A stretch of 27,311 bases of DNA from Anaeromyces robustus (taxonomy: Eukaryota; Neocallimastigomycota; Neocallimastigomycetes; Neocallimastigales; Neocallimastigaceae), in contig MCFG01000578.1 in assembly GCA_002104895.1 (NCBI GenBank), forward strand, positions 1-27,311. Reading direction: 5' to 3'. Shown here piece by piece: positions 12,046 through 22,659 of the stretch. A program made the translations under genes and the position numbers. Under the pieces are notes generated by a model. That model was not told the DNA's origin and ran no database searches. It saw only the letters and a program-made list of their open reading frames with translations. Every line of letters starts with the position of its first letter. Position 1 is the stretch's first letter.

Positions 12046-12419
12046 AGTTCTTTTATTTCTATACTATAATTTATTTCATTATTGCTAGATAAGTATAAAC
12101 TATTACCAGGTTCTACTTCAACAGTTTTATTTATATGTATATCATTAGATGTTTGATAACAATTTGAAAATCTAAAGAAAGGATATTTTTTTATATCATA
12201 TTTACTAAAATATGAAATAGTTCTCAAGAATTCAAAATTTTTTGAATTTCCTATCATAACAAAAAATGAATCAGCCATACAAGTTGGATGAACCCTACAA
12301 GAAAAAGATATACAATTCATATAGACTTTTTTAATCTCTTCACTTTCATTAGTATATATTTTTTCAAAATATTCATTATTATAATTAGGAATCTTTGATA
12401 CTATTATATAACTATTCAT
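12042..12419 (-). CDS. Small unidentified protein, paralogue 2
   Basis: This 125-residue protein starts MNSYIIVSKIPN, is predicted soluble, and has no recognised domain. It is a diverged tandem paralogue of the protein at 10728-11144. The last 45 residues are most alike (INKTVEVEPGNSL identical, then INYSIEIKEL against INYSIEMKEL), while the middle is reworked. It has a Cys-containing stretch (MNCISFSCRVHPTCMADS) where the paralogue has only one Cys. Both genes lie in the same orientation, separated by about 0.9 kb. Conservation of the reading frame while sequence diverges suggests both are, or recently were, functional. Confidence 0.75.
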
Positions 12420-14060
12420 TTTTGTTAATCTTTTTAGTTCTTATTAATAATTTTTATAAAATGAAAGCGAGAAATAAAAAAAAATATTTATTTATTATTT
12501 TTTGTTATTGTTTATTTTTTTATTTTTTATCATTTAAGAAAAAAAAGAGAAAAAAAAATAATTATAATAAAATTAAAATTTTTAGATTTTAAAATTTAGT
12601 TTTAATAATTTTGTTTCCCAAAAAAAAAAAAAAAAAAAAAAAAAACAGAAAATTAAATAAAAGATCAAAACTCAATTTTTAAGTGTTTTAAATATTTATA
12701 TACTAGTTTAAAAAAAATGCAATACTTATTTTATCACTATAATAAAACACAAAAAAAAAAAATAGTCATAACTATTATGATATATAAAAAAAATATTAAT
12801 ATTTTTTTTTTTCAAAACACTATTATCAAAGGATAACTGATATTTAAATGATATTTTAATTTATTAATTATTTATAAAATAATTTTTAACAATATTAATA
12901 CTATATAAAATATATTTTAATGATTAATAATCATATATAGTAGAGAAAACACAGAATAATATATCCATATATTATTATTATCTTTCTATGTTTTATAGCA
13001 TATATTTTTAAGAGTAATATACCTCATAAATATATTACATATTTATAATCCTTAATTCGATTAAAAACTTTAATAATTATATTTTTTTTTATATTATTTA
13101 TAACAATTCCATAATATTTATAGTTACATCAACTTTTGATTTTTTTTTTTTTTTTTTTTTTTGATTAAATTAAAATAAAAAAATAATTATTTTTAAATTA
13201 TTATATTATTATTTTATTATATAAATTTATAAAAAATGATTATATAATTATTTTCATTTTAATTTTTTTTTTTTTTGCTTTTTTTATGATTAATATGAAT
13301 TAATTACAATGTAATATAAATTATTATTATTTTTATTATAGAACAAAACTACCAAATAAATAATATTATAAAATTCTATATTTTTAATATATGCAAATAT
13401 CTTTAATCACATTTTTTCTTTTTAATTTAAAATTTTAGTTATCTTCCATATATTCACAAATAATAAATAAATAAAAATATTTTTATCAAATTATAAATAC
13501 CTTTTTTAATCGTCATTGCTAATATTTTTCTATAAGTTGTTACATAAATTACATGTATTGTAATGTTAAATAAAATCTTTAAGCTTCTAATGAAATCACA
13601 ATTTTTTTCTGATAATTAAGAGAAGTTTTTTTTTTTTTTTATTTATAGAAAAATATTAATAAAATTATTATTATTTTATTAAAATATTATAAAAAAAATA
13701 TTAATAAAATTATTATTATTTTATTAATATTATAATAAAATAATAATAATTTAAATAATAAATTATTTATTTTTTTATTTAACTTTGTCATTTAAATATT
13801 AAATATTTAGTTTTTTATTATTATTTAAAAATTTTCTCTCATTTAAATTATTTATTATTTATTTAATTTATTATTGATTTGTTCTACAATAATAAATTAA
13901 TTTAAATAATACATGTTAATACAAATAAAATGATATTAAATTGTAATATCATATTATTTATTAATATTAATATAATAATTGCATTTTTTTTTTCTCTTAA
14001 TAATATATATAATAATTATAAAATAATTATTATAATAAATAAAATATTATAAGTATTAAT
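12420..14060. other. Gene-free AT-rich region
   Basis: No supported gene. A basic Lys/Phe-rich open frame at 12395-12592 overlaps the paralogue-2 start in antisense and looks like a composition artefact. Poly-A/T tracts are frequent (for example 12620-12645 and 13140-13162). Confidence 0.55.
13651..13750. repeat. 31-bp direct repeat overlapping an inverted repeat
   Basis: The 31-bp sequence beginning aaatattaataaaattatt at 13651-13681 recurs exactly at 13696-13726. The second copy ends with attattattattttatta, which is followed within about 10 bp by its reverse complement, so the segment can form an 18-bp AT-only hairpin. Confidence 0.7.
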
Positions 14061-14087
14061 GAATTTGAAATTATACAGTTCAGTTTC

Positions 14088-14134
14088 AATTTCAAATACA
14101 GTTGGATATTATCTATACAACTGTATTTGAAATT
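14088..14134. repeat. Perfect 17-bp inverted repeat with 13-nt loop
   Basis: Arms aatttcaaatacagttg (14088-14104) and caactgtatttgaaatt (14118-14134) pair perfectly around gatattatctata. It lies about 80 bp beyond the stop codon of the minus-strand LRR gene, so it could sit in that gene's 3' UTR or mark its transcript end. It shares ttcaaatacagt with the hairpin at 11226-11277. Confidence 0.8.
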
Positions 14135-14212
14135 ACTTTTTTTTTTAATAATTATTATTAATTATTAAAAAAAAAAAAAGAACTTAAATGTTTAAAGTTC
14201 AATTTTTTTTTT

Positions 14213-14510
14213 TTAATCGGATTCTAAAGCTTTAATAAATAAATATAATATTATTATTAAAAACATAAAAGGGATCAATATACCAATAATAACAGCTAAA
14301 ATTAAATCAATAAAATAAGTATAAGAATTTTTCATGTTGGTTTTATTATTTTCTTTCTTTTTATAGCATCCATAACAGATGAAAATTATTATAATTACTG
14401 CCAAAATAAAAGTTTTTCCATTTACAAATGTCTCTATTAAATTCTGAAGAAGAAGAAGTATTATAACTATTTTCAATTATAAAAAGAAAAAAAAATTAAA
14501 TATAACATAT

Positions 14511-14551
<41 letters not shown>

Positions 14552-16282
14552 TTAGAAAAGATTGTATATATTTTAAAAATTATGATATCAATTATTAAAT
14601 AATTTTTAATGTATGAATATTAAATAAATAAATACAATTATAACAGGGTTTATATATAATTACAAAATATGTAACATTTTAAATAATTAAATATAATTAT
14701 TATTTTTATTTTTATTATAATAATATTATATACTTACGGATTTGAACAATTATCATCACTACAATTAAAATTCATTTAAAAAATTAATATTATTAAATGA
14801 TGTATATGGTATTTTAGTTTATAAATATTTTTTTTTTTTTTTTTTTTTTTTTATTAATAATAAAAATAGTAGAAAAAAGATGTAATTAAAATAAAATTAA
14901 ATTAAATAATTAATAAATACATAATTTTTAATTTAGTTATAGTATACAATTCATATGGAATGGGACATTTTAAACTATTATTCGATATATTTCTATTAAA
15001 ATAAAAAAAAAAAAAATTAACATAAATAAATAATAAATAAAAGATATTATTAATATAACATTTCATTTATATAATATAATAGTGATGCTTTTTTATAATT
15101 TCAACTTTATTATAAATACAAAAAAAAAATAGTTACAAAATTTTTAAATTAGATAATTTTCCAATTTCATGTGGAATAAAACCACTTAATGAATTTTCGT
15201 TTAAATATCTATTAAATTTAATATAATATATATTATTAATATTTATTAATTTTTACTATAATATTATTTTTTTATAAAAAAAAAAGGAAAAAAAGATAAT
15301 ATTTATTTATATTGCAAAAAAAAAAAAAAAAAATTACAAAAATTGTAATTTAGATAAATTTCCAAGTTCACGAGGAATAAAACCATATAACTTATTACTT
15401 TGTAAATATCTATGTAAAAAAAATTATAAATAAATAAATAAATGAGATTATAATACAAGTATTATAATATTTATTAATTTTTATTATTTTATATAATAAT
15501 AAAAAAAAATTGTTACAGTTCTTTTAAATTAGATAACTTTTCTAGTTCAGATGGAATAATACCATTAAGTTGATTATGGGATAAATCTCTATTTTTAAAA
15601 TAAAAATACAAAATAAATATATAATATTTATATTATACAAATTATAATTATTATATATTAATAAAATAAGAAAATACAATCTTTCTAATTGAGATAAAAA
15701 TCCAAGTTCAGATGGAATAGAATCATTTAAATGATTATTCCTTAAATTTCTATTTATAAAGAAAAAAAAAATATTAAGTAATATTTAATAATTTAAATAT
15801 AAAATTGAATTTATTATTTATTGTTATTATTTTTATATTATATTATTATTTAAATAATTAATATATAATATTAAAATTTACAATTCTTTTAAATTAGATA
15901 ATTTTCCAAATTCTCTTGGAATTGGACCACCATAATAATAATCTTGTAAATCTCTATTTGTAAAAAAGAATTTTATTATATTAATATATTATTTGATTAT
16001 TGTATATGATACTTTTATATCACTTTTATATATATATATGTATATAGTAATAATTATAATTATTTAAAAATATAAATTTTAAAATATATACATTTTAATA
16101 ATATGATTATTTTCACAAGTAATACCAGATTGAGTACAACAATCATATGAATTTTCTCTTTTTATAAAGCTATTAATATATGCACATTCTCCACTACCTG
16201 AATCTATATTAACATTAATGTTTTTAGTCAAAATACTTCTCATAATAATTAGAGAACTTATTAACAATATTAATGTTTTCAT
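14213..16282 (-). CDS. Secreted LRR protein, one repeat per exon
   Basis: Predicted extracellular plant-type leucine-rich-repeat protein. Exon 1 (16282-16092) encodes a signal peptide (MKTLILLISSLIIM) and a cysteine N-cap (DCCTQSGITCENN). Five 72-nt exons follow, each one 24-residue repeat of the form LxLxxNxLxGxIPxELGxLSxLKE: 15953-15882, 15749-15678, 15588-15517, 15409-15338 and 15208-15137. A 45-nt partial repeat (14992-14948) and a 21-nt exon (14758-14738, with a Cys) follow. Every junction is phase 2 with gta donors and TAG acceptors. The last exon (about 14466 or 14443 to 14213) encodes two hydrophobic segments around a KKKENNKTN loop and ends ALESD. Its frame is one nucleotide off the phase-2 donor at 14737: the acceptor at 14467 instead reads a Ser-rich tail of about 35 residues. 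Either the gene carries a small frameshift or the final splice is misassigned. Such proteins probably act in surface adhesion or recognition. Confidence 0.82.
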
Positions 16283-16435
16283 TTTATTTATTTATTATTA
16301 TTTATTTATTTTTTATTTATTTATTATTATTTATTTATTTTTTATTTATTTATTTTTTATTTATTTATTTTTTTTATTTTATCTATTTTTTATTTATTTA
16401 TTTATTTATTTATTTTTTTTTTTTTTTGTTTTTTT
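16283..16435. repeat. TTTA/TTTTTTA-rich microsatellite upstream of the LRR gene
   Basis: Degenerate tttattta and ttttttattta repeats begin immediately 5' of the LRR start codon (minus strand), where its leader must lie, so the 5' UTR would be almost purely A-rich. The hydrophobic ORFs in this strip on the plus strand are artefacts of the repeat. Confidence 0.8.
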
Positions 16436-16675
16436 TTTTTTTGTTCTTAAAAAAAGATGAATAATTTGTTCTTTTATATACTTTATATAAAATTTTATTT
16501 CCTGTTTTATTTGTTAGATTATGAAACCAAACAAAATTTATTATTAATAGAAGATTCTTATAAAACATATTTAATTTTAAACATGCTTAATTATAAATGT
16601 ATTTTATAAAAGAAATAAATTAAATAGCTAAAGGGGAAACTTTGAAGAGATACTCTATAGTAATCAAAGTCAAAA

Positions 16676-16803
16676 TTTGGTGGTGACATCATTTTGTATT
16701 TTTTTTTTTTTTTTCAATATGTATTATAAATTAATTTTGGTGACATCGTTTTGTTTTGTTTTGTTTTTTTTTTGTTTTTTTAATATGTATTATAAATTAA
16801 TTT
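16676..16803. repeat. Tandem repeat of a roughly 60-bp unit
   Basis: Two head-to-tail copies share ggtgacatc, ttttgt, a T-rich tract, then atatgtattataaattaat. The copies start at about 16680 and 16739 and differ mainly in the T-rich tract. It lies upstream of the LRR gene. Confidence 0.75.
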
Positions 16804-17310
16804 GTAATAAATTTTACATACAAAATTTTGTTATAAAACATTTTAATAAAAAAAAATTAATTATATAAACCAAAAATAATATTAATATTATTTTTTGGTA
16901 AATAATTTATCCGTTTTTATGTTATTAATTTTTTTTATATAGACATACATTATATATTAAAAAAAAATTAATAATTTAAAAAATATTTGATTATTAATGA
17001 AATAATTAGAGAAGATATACTTTACTTCATATTCATTATTTTCAAAATCCAAAAAGTCCAAAAATATTATAATTCTTTTTTTTTATAGAAAAAATCATTC
17101 ATTATATTGGAATGCCAAATATTAACAAATAATTTTTTTAGTATTAATTCCATCAGAAAAAAACAAATGGCTTAATAACTATTTTTAAAAGTAATAATAT
17201 TAAACATATCAGTGATATATATAACGAGTCATAAACTGCAGATAAAAATATAGAAATTGTTGAAAGGTTAGGAAATTCATATTAAAAAAAAAATAATTAT
17301 AAAATTTTAA

Positions 17311-17940
17311 ATTAGTTAAACTTTTTCAACTGGTGGAATAAAACTATTTTAAATTATTACTTTGTAAATATCTATGTAAAAAAAATATTAAATAAATGTT
17401 TTATTATATATATATATTTTTCAATTTTTTATCTATTTATTTTTATTTGATTAATAATTTTATAAAATATGATATAATAAAATAGTTTAATACAATATTT
17501 CTAATTGGGATATATTTCTCTAAATTCAATTGAAATAATACAGTTTAGTTATTATTTAAATATCTTTTTTTTTTAAAAAAAAAAAATAAATATTAAAATA
17601 TTAGAATATATATTATTTATTTAGAATGTATATTATTTTTTTTTTAAAATTGATATTATAATAAATAGTACGCAATTTAGTTAATATATTAAAATAATTT
17701 TTCCACAATAATTCAAAATATATTTTTAATATGGAATCATTATTATTTATTATATAATAAACTAGAATAGAAAATTTTTAGTTTTTTATGGAATTAGACT
17801 ACAAAGACGATTACTTACTTGGTAAGTTATCCGTCATAAAAAATTTTTTTACTTAATTATATACAAAAAATTCCAATGTGAGTACAATAATCATAATTAT
17901 TTTGTGCTAAAAATATTTTTCATAATTATTTAGAGATTTT
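17311..17940 (-). pseudogene. Decayed LRR gene, paralogue of 14213-16282
   Basis: On the minus strand, remnants of an LRR gene appear in the expected order. 17930-17871 resembles exon 1 of the intact neighbour (the acaataatcat and ttcataattattta stretches). 17830-17755 and about 17755-17680 retain fragments of the LRR consensus with stops. 17565-17491 starts as ATATTTAAATAATAAC and ends ATTAGAAATATT, followed by gtatt. 17385-17311 starts ATATTTACAAAGTAATAAT after an acatag acceptor and still reads LQSNNLK before an in-frame stop. In-frame stops, indels and a missing signal peptide show that it is not functional. It is a tandem duplicate that has degraded, and exon-sized spacing is still visible. 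Confidence 0.7.
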
Positions 17941-17944
17941 TATT

Positions 17945-19260
17945 TATTTTTATTTATTAATTTGTTTGTTTGTTTGTTTCGAACTACAAATTATTTTAAT
18001 ATGGAAACTAAAGAAAGGGAATAATTTATTCCTGAATTTATATATAAATACATATATAGATATATAGATATAAATGTATTATTTCATTTATTTAAAATAA
18101 AATAAAAAAAAAATAAATATAAAGTGTATAGAAATTTCTGATAAAAATTTATTAAATTATTAAATTTTAAAATATAAAATAATAAAAAAAAAAAAAGTTA
18201 ATTTTTAATAAGGGACTAACTATAATTAAAATATTTTTGGTCTACATTTTGTTAATTTCTTTTTAAAAGATTTAAATAGAGTTAATCCTTTTTATTTTAT
18301 TTTATTTTATTTTATAGAACAAATCATGAGATATATTGGATACCAACTGACAAATAACTATAATATTAAATGTTTTTTGTTAATATTTTAGTTTAAAATT
18401 AGTTTTTATACTATTACATTAACATTACATACATTACATGAATTTATATGAGCCAGGTTATAAACATACTATTAAATATTAACAAATTAAACATTATAAA
18501 AAAATATTATAAAAGTTTTATAATTGAAGAATATATAAACATTTTTATACTATTTGAACTTTTTCTAAATGATACAAAATGCTATATATTTTTATGTTAT
18601 GTAAATTATTATATCATGTAATTTGAAATCATTTATTTAATTAATTATAATATTAAGGAATTATTTAAATATTATTAATTCATTGAAGCATTATTGTTTT
18701 TATCAAATTCTTATCAAATTATAAAAATTTTACAATAAAAAGTTAAAATAATTGCTTTATATTATAAGTTTTATAATATAAATAAATAAATAAATATCAA
18801 AAATTAAATTTAAATAAATGTAATTTTAAACTTTTAATGCAATCTTAATTTTATTTTTATAATTGAGCATGTTTTTTACTTTAAATACTTTTTTTTTTTT
18901 TTTCATTCTAAAAAGAAAGAAATAAAAATAATTTTTTTTTATCTGTAATATTTTATTATTTTTATAATTTTAATTATAATAAAAATTATTTATTTATATC
19001 AAGTTTCTAATTTCTTTATTTATATATTTATTTATTTATTTATTTACTTATTTATTGACTTATCATTTATTAATTAATTATTCATTATTTATTATTTATT
19101 TATTTATTAATTAATTATCTATTTATTTATTTATTTTTTTTTTGTTAATTAACCTTATTTTTGTATTTTTATAAACCATCAAATTTTCACACAATAATCC
19201 AAAAAAAAATAAGTATATTATATTATAATATATTATAATATATAAAATACATTAATTCTC
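17945..19260. other. Gene-free region, partly duplicated LRR flank
   Basis: No gene. The strip around 18313-18357 resembles 17092-17133 (shared aatcat, atattgga and caaataa in the same order), consistent with the upstream flank having been duplicated together with the LRR gene. The remainder is AT-rich with TTTA-type repeats from about 19016 to 19140. Confidence 0.5.
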
Positions 19261-19270
19261 TATTTAATTC

Positions 19271-19336
19271 GACGCCGAAAAGGTAAGGCAGGGAATTTAA
19301 TTCCGATACATTCATGTGAAAATCACATGATAAGTC
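19271..19336. other. GC-richer island with paired segments, nature unknown
   Basis: This 66-bp stretch stands out from its surroundings. It contains an 8-bp stem (tcatgtga/tcacatga, 19312-19330, 3-nt loop), a 5-bp stem (ggaat/attcc, 19292-19304), GCC/GGC (19274-19289) and closing GAC/GTC (19271/19336). On the minus strand it is also open: after a ttttatag acceptor-like site, a frame reads LSCDFHMNVSELNSLPYLFG, and another reads GIKFPALPFRRRIK then stop. It may be a structured RNA, an orphan exon or a transposon relic. It is not a tRNA, since it has no 7-bp acceptor stem or T-arm. Confidence 0.35.
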
Positions 19337-19339
19337 TAT

Positions 19340-19545
19340 AAAAAAAAATCTATTTAATTATGAATTTCCTAAAAAAGTATTTTTTTATATTAAATTATTT
19401 ACATTTTAATATTATTAAATCATAGTTTTAATATACCATAAAATAAAAAAAATTAAAGTTTAAAAATTAAAATTTTATTTGTTTATAATAAAATTATTTA
19501 TTTACTAATTATCTATTTATTTATTTATTTATTTATTTATTTATT

Positions 19546-19628
<83 letters not shown>

Positions 19629-20960
19629 TCTATTTATTTATTTATTTATTATTTATCTATTTATTTATTTATTTATTTATTTATTTATCTATTCATTCAT
19701 TCATTTATAATATTAATTATTTAAAAAAAAATTTAATTATTCATACAATAATTTTAATATTAATTAAAATTTTTGGATGAATTCATGGATTATTTGGATT
19801 TTTTTTTTAATTATTTTAATGTCCAAAAAAAAAAAAAAAAAAAAAATGCAGAAAAAATATTATATTAAAAAAAAAAATTGAAAGTATATTTAAATAATTA
19901 TATTTATATTTAAATATAATTTTTTATAATAGAAAATTATATACATAGATTTATCAGATATAATATATAAAGTAGAATTATCAATATATATATAAAATTT
20001 GCTTTATATAAAAAAAATAATGTCATAAAAAATATCTTTAGTTAAATAATATTTTATATCTTAATTTTTTTTAATATTTATTTATTGTTGATAATGGTTT
20101 TTTTTTTTTTTTAAATTTAAAAAAACCAACATAATTATATATGTAATTTGTATAAATAAATACGACACGTGATATGTTACTGACTGAATAATCATGTGAA
20201 TAGCTGGTGAAAATAATAATTAAAGAAATTTCATCAAATGGAGATGATCCATTTTTGAAAGAAAAAAAAATTTTTTTAAGTTTTCAATGTAATATAATAT
20301 ATATAAAAAATTAAGGTTTAATTCAATTATTTATATAAATGAGTAATTGCTATATATTATTAATATATTATAATGTATTATTCAAGTTTCTTTCAATATA
20401 TTGTAATATATATAAATAATTAAGGTTTAATTTAATTATATGGGAAAAATTAAAAATGTGCATATATTATTAATACATTATAATATATTAAAATTTAAAT
20501 CTATTAAAAATGTCATAAACTAAACATATTATTGGATCTGTTTTAAAAGATTTATATATTTTTTATACCACAATAGAATATTGAATATTGAATACTATAA
20601 TATATAATAATATATTAAAGTATATAATTAGAGTTAGAGATCAATATAAATTAATTATATTATGTATAAATGATAATTATATTTATTCTTTTTTACCTAA
20701 TATAAAACTAATATATTATTAACTATTAATCCAATATTTGATAATTTTTTTCAAAAGTTTTTTTTATTTTTTTAATTTTTTAATTTGAAATTATATTTTC
20801 TTTATATTATATGGTACGTAACGTGCCACTAAATATAATAATAATAATTATTAAATAATAAATAATAAATAATAAATAATAAATAATTAATAATGAAGTA
20901 ATAATAAATAATAAATAATAAATAATAAATAATAAATAATTAATAATAAATAATAAATAA
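19340..20960. other. AT-rich non-coding stretch
   Basis: No supported gene. Two related segments at 20277-20345 and 20397-20465 share taatatatataaa, ttaaggttt and aattat, suggesting a diverged duplication of about 120 bp. A short open patch around 20225-20275 (ISSNGDDPFLKE) is too short to call. Confidence 0.5.
19498..19705. repeat. TTTA tetranucleotide microsatellite, about 200 bp
   Basis: An almost uninterrupted (TTTA)n array with occasional ATCT and ATTC substitutions. It is the longest tetranucleotide array in the window. Confidence 0.92.
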
Positions 20961-20964
20961 TAAT

Positions 20965-21125
20965 AATCTTCTTAAAGATATTAGAGATAATCCAAAAATA
21001 GTATTAAAATATTTAATTGAACAAAGAATTAATTGATAATGTCCACTATCTCTATTGAAGGACATTAATTATTGTTATTTAACAATGGAAATAAAAATAA
21101 AGTTCGGCTAATTGAACGATATAAT
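20965..21125 (+). pseudogene. Probable ankyrin-repeat relic
   Basis: One frame reads DNPKIVLKYLIEQRIN before two stops, matching the second helix of an ankyrin repeat (xIVKYLIExGADIN). About 60 bp later another frame reads LLLFNNGNKNKVRLIERYN, resembling the next repeat's helices (NGNxxIVxxLIExGAN). The spacing between the two matches one repeat, but they lie in different frames with stops. I infer a decayed fragment of an ankyrin-repeat gene. The match is short and was judged by eye. Confidence 0.45.
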
Positions 21126-21570
21126 TAAATAAAAATTTATATATTAAAAAAGATTATCTAGTAGACATTGACTATACTTTATATTTTTATAAAGAAAAAT
21201 AAGTTTATAAGTAATAATAAATTTATAAGTAATAATAAATAAATAATAAATAATAAATAAATAATAAATAAATAATAGAAATATTATAAAATAATTATAA
21301 TAATAAATAATAATTAATAATTAATAATAATAAATAATAAAATAAAAGAAACAATTATTTTAACTTTTTAAAGAAAACTTTTTTTTTTTGTATTTAAAAA
21401 AGTGTTTAATATTTATATTAATTAAAATTATTAATTTTAAAAATAAATACAATATATTTTATCACATGATAAAGTTAATTTACAATATATATTTTATATA
21501 TTATACAATATATTAATTTAAAATTAAAATTAAAAATATGGAAATTAAAATTTAAATTTTTAAAAATATT

Positions 21571-21634
<64 letters not shown>

Positions 21635-22439
21635 ATAGATTATTTAATTTTTATTATTAAAAAATCAAAAATTTATTTGTTTTCTTTTTTTCAATGTTTA
21701 ATGAGTAATTTAATTAAATTTTTTAAATAGACATTAATAATTTAAATATATTATTAATATATTAATATTACTATTTATAATATATTAATAATGATTATTT
21801 TTTTTATTTTATTTTATTTCAGATACCCATTTTTAAATATTAAATATTAAGTAAATATTAAGTAAATATATTAAATATATTAAATATGTTATATAATTTA
21901 ATACAATTAATTCTATTTAATAATATATTAATAAATATATTAAAATGTTTTAAAAATAGAATTTCGTAAGTTTTAGTCAAAAAAAATAAAATAAAAAATA
22001 AAATAAAATAAAAAATAAAAAATTAATATATTATTTATATTGTTTTTATATATTATGAAAATTATATAATAATAATAATTTTTTTTTTTTTCGTTTTTCG
22101 TTTTTTAATTAATAATTACTAATTATTAAATAAAATAATATTAAAATAATAATATTAATAAATAATAATAAATAATAAATAATAATAATAAATAATAATA
22201 AAAAAAAAAATTAAATTATTTGCTATTGTAATCATATATTATTTGTTATTGAAAAAAAAAAAAAATTTATAATAATAATAAGAATATTAATAATATTAAT
22301 AATAATAAACTTTATTTTTACTTTCAATATAAATACCTAGAATTTTTTCAATAGTTTTAAATTTTAGTCTTTTAAGAGATTAAAAAATTTTTTTACTATA
22401 ATAAACTTTTAAATATAAAAACAAATCTTTTTAAAAAAA
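21126..22439. other. Gene-free, repeat-rich region
   Basis: Dominated by AATAAT/AATAAATAAT repeats (about 21215-21345 and 22130-22200), an AAAT array (21574-21638) and poly-T runs. I see no gene or structured element. The antizyme promoter presumably lies at its right end. Confidence 0.6.
21574..21638. repeat. AAAT tetranucleotide microsatellite
   Basis: About 16 perfect copies of aaat. It is the complementary motif of the TTTA array at 19498-19705. Confidence 0.9.
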
Positions 22440-22659
22440 GTCTTTTAACAATCAATCAAAAAACTCAAAACTATAAAACCAAAGAAAAAAAATAATTAAA
22501 AAAAATAATAATATTAAAAAAAAAGCAAATCAAATCAAAAATAAAAGTTAAGGAAATAAATCATTAAAAATAATCAATTAAAAAATAAATATAATCAATT
22601 TTATATATAATAAAAACACAACACAAAAAACTCTGTATTTAATTTTTTTTTAAAAACGG
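22440..22659 (+). promoter_or_regulatory. A-rich 5' leader of the antizyme gene
   Basis: From about 22440 the sequence changes from mixed A/T to A-rich with interspersed C (caatcaatcaaaaaactc), the strand asymmetry expected of a fungal 5' UTR. It runs without an ATG to the start codon at 22660. The exact transcription start cannot be placed. Confidence 0.4.

Noticed and set aside
12395-12592. Basic Lys/Phe-rich ORF on the plus strand
   Set aside because: It overlaps the start of the minus-strand paralogue 2 and has composition typical of random A-rich DNA.
16218-16464. Hydrophobic ORFs overlapping the LRR start
   Set aside because: They are translations of the TTTA/TTTTTTA microsatellite, antisense to the LRR signal-peptide exon.
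16677-16868. ORF with repeated VTSFC motif
   Set aside because: It merely reflects the roughly 60-bp tandem DNA repeat, and its start is a GTG-type codon in AT-rich DNA.
19271-19336. tRNA gene
   Set aside because: The closing stem is only 3 bp, and there is no anticodon arm or T-arm consensus.
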